Assembly (NCBI GenBank): GCA_028870615.1
Contig: JAGWPH010000201.1
Coordinates: 1 to 6,150, forward strand
Length of the DNA stretch: 6,150 nt
Direction of reading: 5' to 3'
Source: Betaproteobacteria bacterium
GTDB lineage: Bacteria > Pseudomonadota > Gammaproteobacteria > Burkholderiales > Ferrovaceae
Shown here: positions 5,311 to 6,150 of the stretch, in pieces
Layout: every line of letters begins with the position of its first letter
How positions within the stretch are numbered: the stretch's first letter is position 1
The notes under the pieces: generated by a model
What the model was told of the DNA's origin: nothing
Databases searched by the model: none
What the model saw: the letters and a program-made list of their open reading frames with translations, nothing else
Translations under genes and position numbers: made by a program

Positions 5311-6017
5311 GTGCAGCGCCCCGTAGTTATCGTTATTACGATCTCATCATGGCAGCTTTTGTGTGTGTGCTGCTGTGTTCCAATTTTATCGGCGCCGCCA
5401 AACAAACCGAAGTGACTTTGCCGTTCATTGGAACCCTCACCGTCGGTGCTGGCGTCCTGTTTTTCCCTATCGCCTATTTTTTTGGAGACGTGCTTACAGA
5501 AGTGTACGGATATGCACGCGACCGTCGCGTGGTTTGGGCCGGCTTTGGGGCGTTGGCCTTTGCATCCTTTATGGCCTGGATCGTGGTGAGCTTGCCGCCG
5601 GCCCACAACGAGTTCATGGCGCAGTTTCAGGGACAACTGGAAGGCGTGTTCGGCAACGCCTGGCGCATTGCGATTGCCTCCATGCTGGCCTATTGGTGCG
5701 GTAGTTTTGCCAACAGCTACGTGTTGGCAAAAATGAAAGTCCTGACCCAGGGACGTTGGTTGTGGACCCGCACCATCGGTTCGACCGCCGTTGGCGAGGC
5801 ACTGGATTCCCTGTTGTTCTACGGTTGCGCATTTTATGGGGTCTGGGATCTTCATGACCTTATCCAGGTGGCTATCCTGGAGTATTTTCTCAAGACGATG
5901 TGGGAAGTGTTGGCAACGCCGCTGACCTACTGGATGGTGCATGCGCTTAAGAAAATCGAGCATGAAGATTTCTATGACCGCCGCACCCGCTTTACGCCAT
6001 TTTCACTGGATGTCTGA
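5307..6017 (+). CDS. VUT-family queuosine precursor transporter (YhhQ-like)
   Basis: The 236-aa membrane protein belongs to the VUT/YhhQ family (TIGR00697 type); E. coli YhhQ imports the queuosine precursors preQ0 and preQ1 for tRNA modification. Hydrophobic segments lie near residues 11-31, 45-67, 77-95, 118-140, 160-178 and 184-212, the six expected helices. Characteristic motifs are FPIAYFFGDVLTEVYGY (53-69), GSFANSYVLAKMK (132-144), RTIGSTAVGEALDSLLF (155-171) and a C-terminal KTMWEVLATPLTYW (196-209), followed by a charged cytoplasmic tail. I choose ATG 5307, which overlaps the SelO stop as ATGA, over an in-frame TTG at 5274 inside SelO. There is no good Shine-Dalgarno, so translation is probably coupled to SelO. 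The next gene starts 18 bp downstream. Family is secure; the preQ0/preQ1 substrate follows from the E. coli homologue. Confidence 0.92.
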   Translation: MSAAPRSYRYYDLIMAAFVCVLLCSNFIGAAKQTEVTLPFIGTLTVGAGVLFFPIAYFFGDVLTEVYGYARDRRVVWAGFGALAFASFMAWIVVSLPPAHNEFMAQFQGQLEGVFGNAWRIAIASMLAYWCGSFANSYVLAKMKVLTQGRWLWTRTIGSTAVGEALDSLLFYGCAFYGVWDLHDLIQVAILEYFLKTMWEVLATPLTYWMVHALKKIEHEDFYDRRTRFTPFSLDV

Positions 6018-6035
6018 TGCGAAGGAGCGCCTGCC

Positions 6036-6150
6036 ATGACAGAAAAGAAGCCTGAACGTTGCTATGAAGCAGCCGAGGTACAGACCAAACTGGATCGTGA
6101 ATTGCCCCATTGGCGTCTGCAACAGGGCCAGATTCAGCGCACCTACCGCA
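6036..6150 (+). CDS. phhB: 4a-hydroxytetrahydrobiopterin dehydratase, 5' part only
   Basis: The first 38 codons of a gene cut by the window edge. The reading includes LDRELPHWRLQQGQIQRTYR (19-38), which matches the N-terminal pattern LxxLPGWxxxxGxIxRTF(R) of pterin-4a-carbinolamine dehydratase (PCD/DCoH, PhhB). That enzyme dehydrates the 4a-hydroxy pterin made by aromatic amino acid hydroxylases, and some bacterial members act with phenylalanine hydroxylase or molybdopterin enzymes. The catalytic histidines of the family lie further downstream and cannot be seen. ATG 6036 has GAAGGAG (6021-6027) eight bases upstream. It lies 18 bp after the transporter gene and is probably in the same operon. 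The short read makes the call good but not certain. Confidence 0.75.
   Translation, partial: MTEKKPERCYEAAEVQTKLDRELPHWRLQQGQIQRTYR

Noticed and set aside
5172..5963. 263-codon minus-strand frame opposite the VUT transporter
   Set aside because: Antisense shadow; the plus-strand protein has the six helices and family motifs.

Overview
The window looks like chromosomal DNA of a proteobacterium, probably beta or gamma class. This rests on moderate-to-high GC, good sigma70-type promoters and Shine-Dalgarno sites, an exact FNR/ANR-type half-site pair, and the gene families present (OFA transporter, MarR, SelO, YhhQ-type VUT, PhhB-type dehydratase). The genus cannot be told from the sequence alone. 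There is no insertion sequence, phage gene, CRISPR array, tRNA or rRNA. It reads as ordinary housekeeping and redox-metabolism DNA with some neat regulatory sites.

Left part (1-2504): a nitronate monooxygenase-type flavin oxidoreductase gene runs leftward off the window edge. It is divergent from a 541-aa oxalate/formate-antiporter-family (OFA) MFS transporter. The 241-bp gap between them is rich in signals: a 28-bp perfect palindrome with an exact FNR box at its centre, a 7-bp inverted repeat overlapping the -35 of a good promoter, an extended -10 element, and three 17-bp-spaced A-rich repeats in the leader just before a strong ribosome binding site. The transporter ends in an extra hydrophobic segment that may be a fused accessory subunit.

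Middle part (2505-3800): a MarR repressor gene converges on the transporter gene and diverges from a two-gene operon encoding a tiny double-CDGSH iron-sulfur protein and a WrbA-like flavodoxin-fold protein. The 65-bp divergent gap holds two tandem 20-bp units, the first containing a GTACG/CGTAC palindrome over a promoter -10. These are the likely MarR operators, which suggests a small autoregulated redox-stress module.

Right part (3850-6150): an apparent operon of SelO (pseudokinase-fold protein AMPylase), a VUT/YhhQ-family queuosine-precursor transporter overlapping it by ATGA, and the 5' part of a pterin-4a-carbinolamine dehydratase gene cut by the window edge. All SelO catalytic residues and its C-terminal SCSS are present.

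I did not find a clearly new biological system. The best leads are the FNR-box palindrome between the oxidoreductase and the transporter, the MarR-CDGSH-flavodoxin module with tandem operators and a shortened first CDGSH motif, and the C-terminal tail of the OFA transporter.
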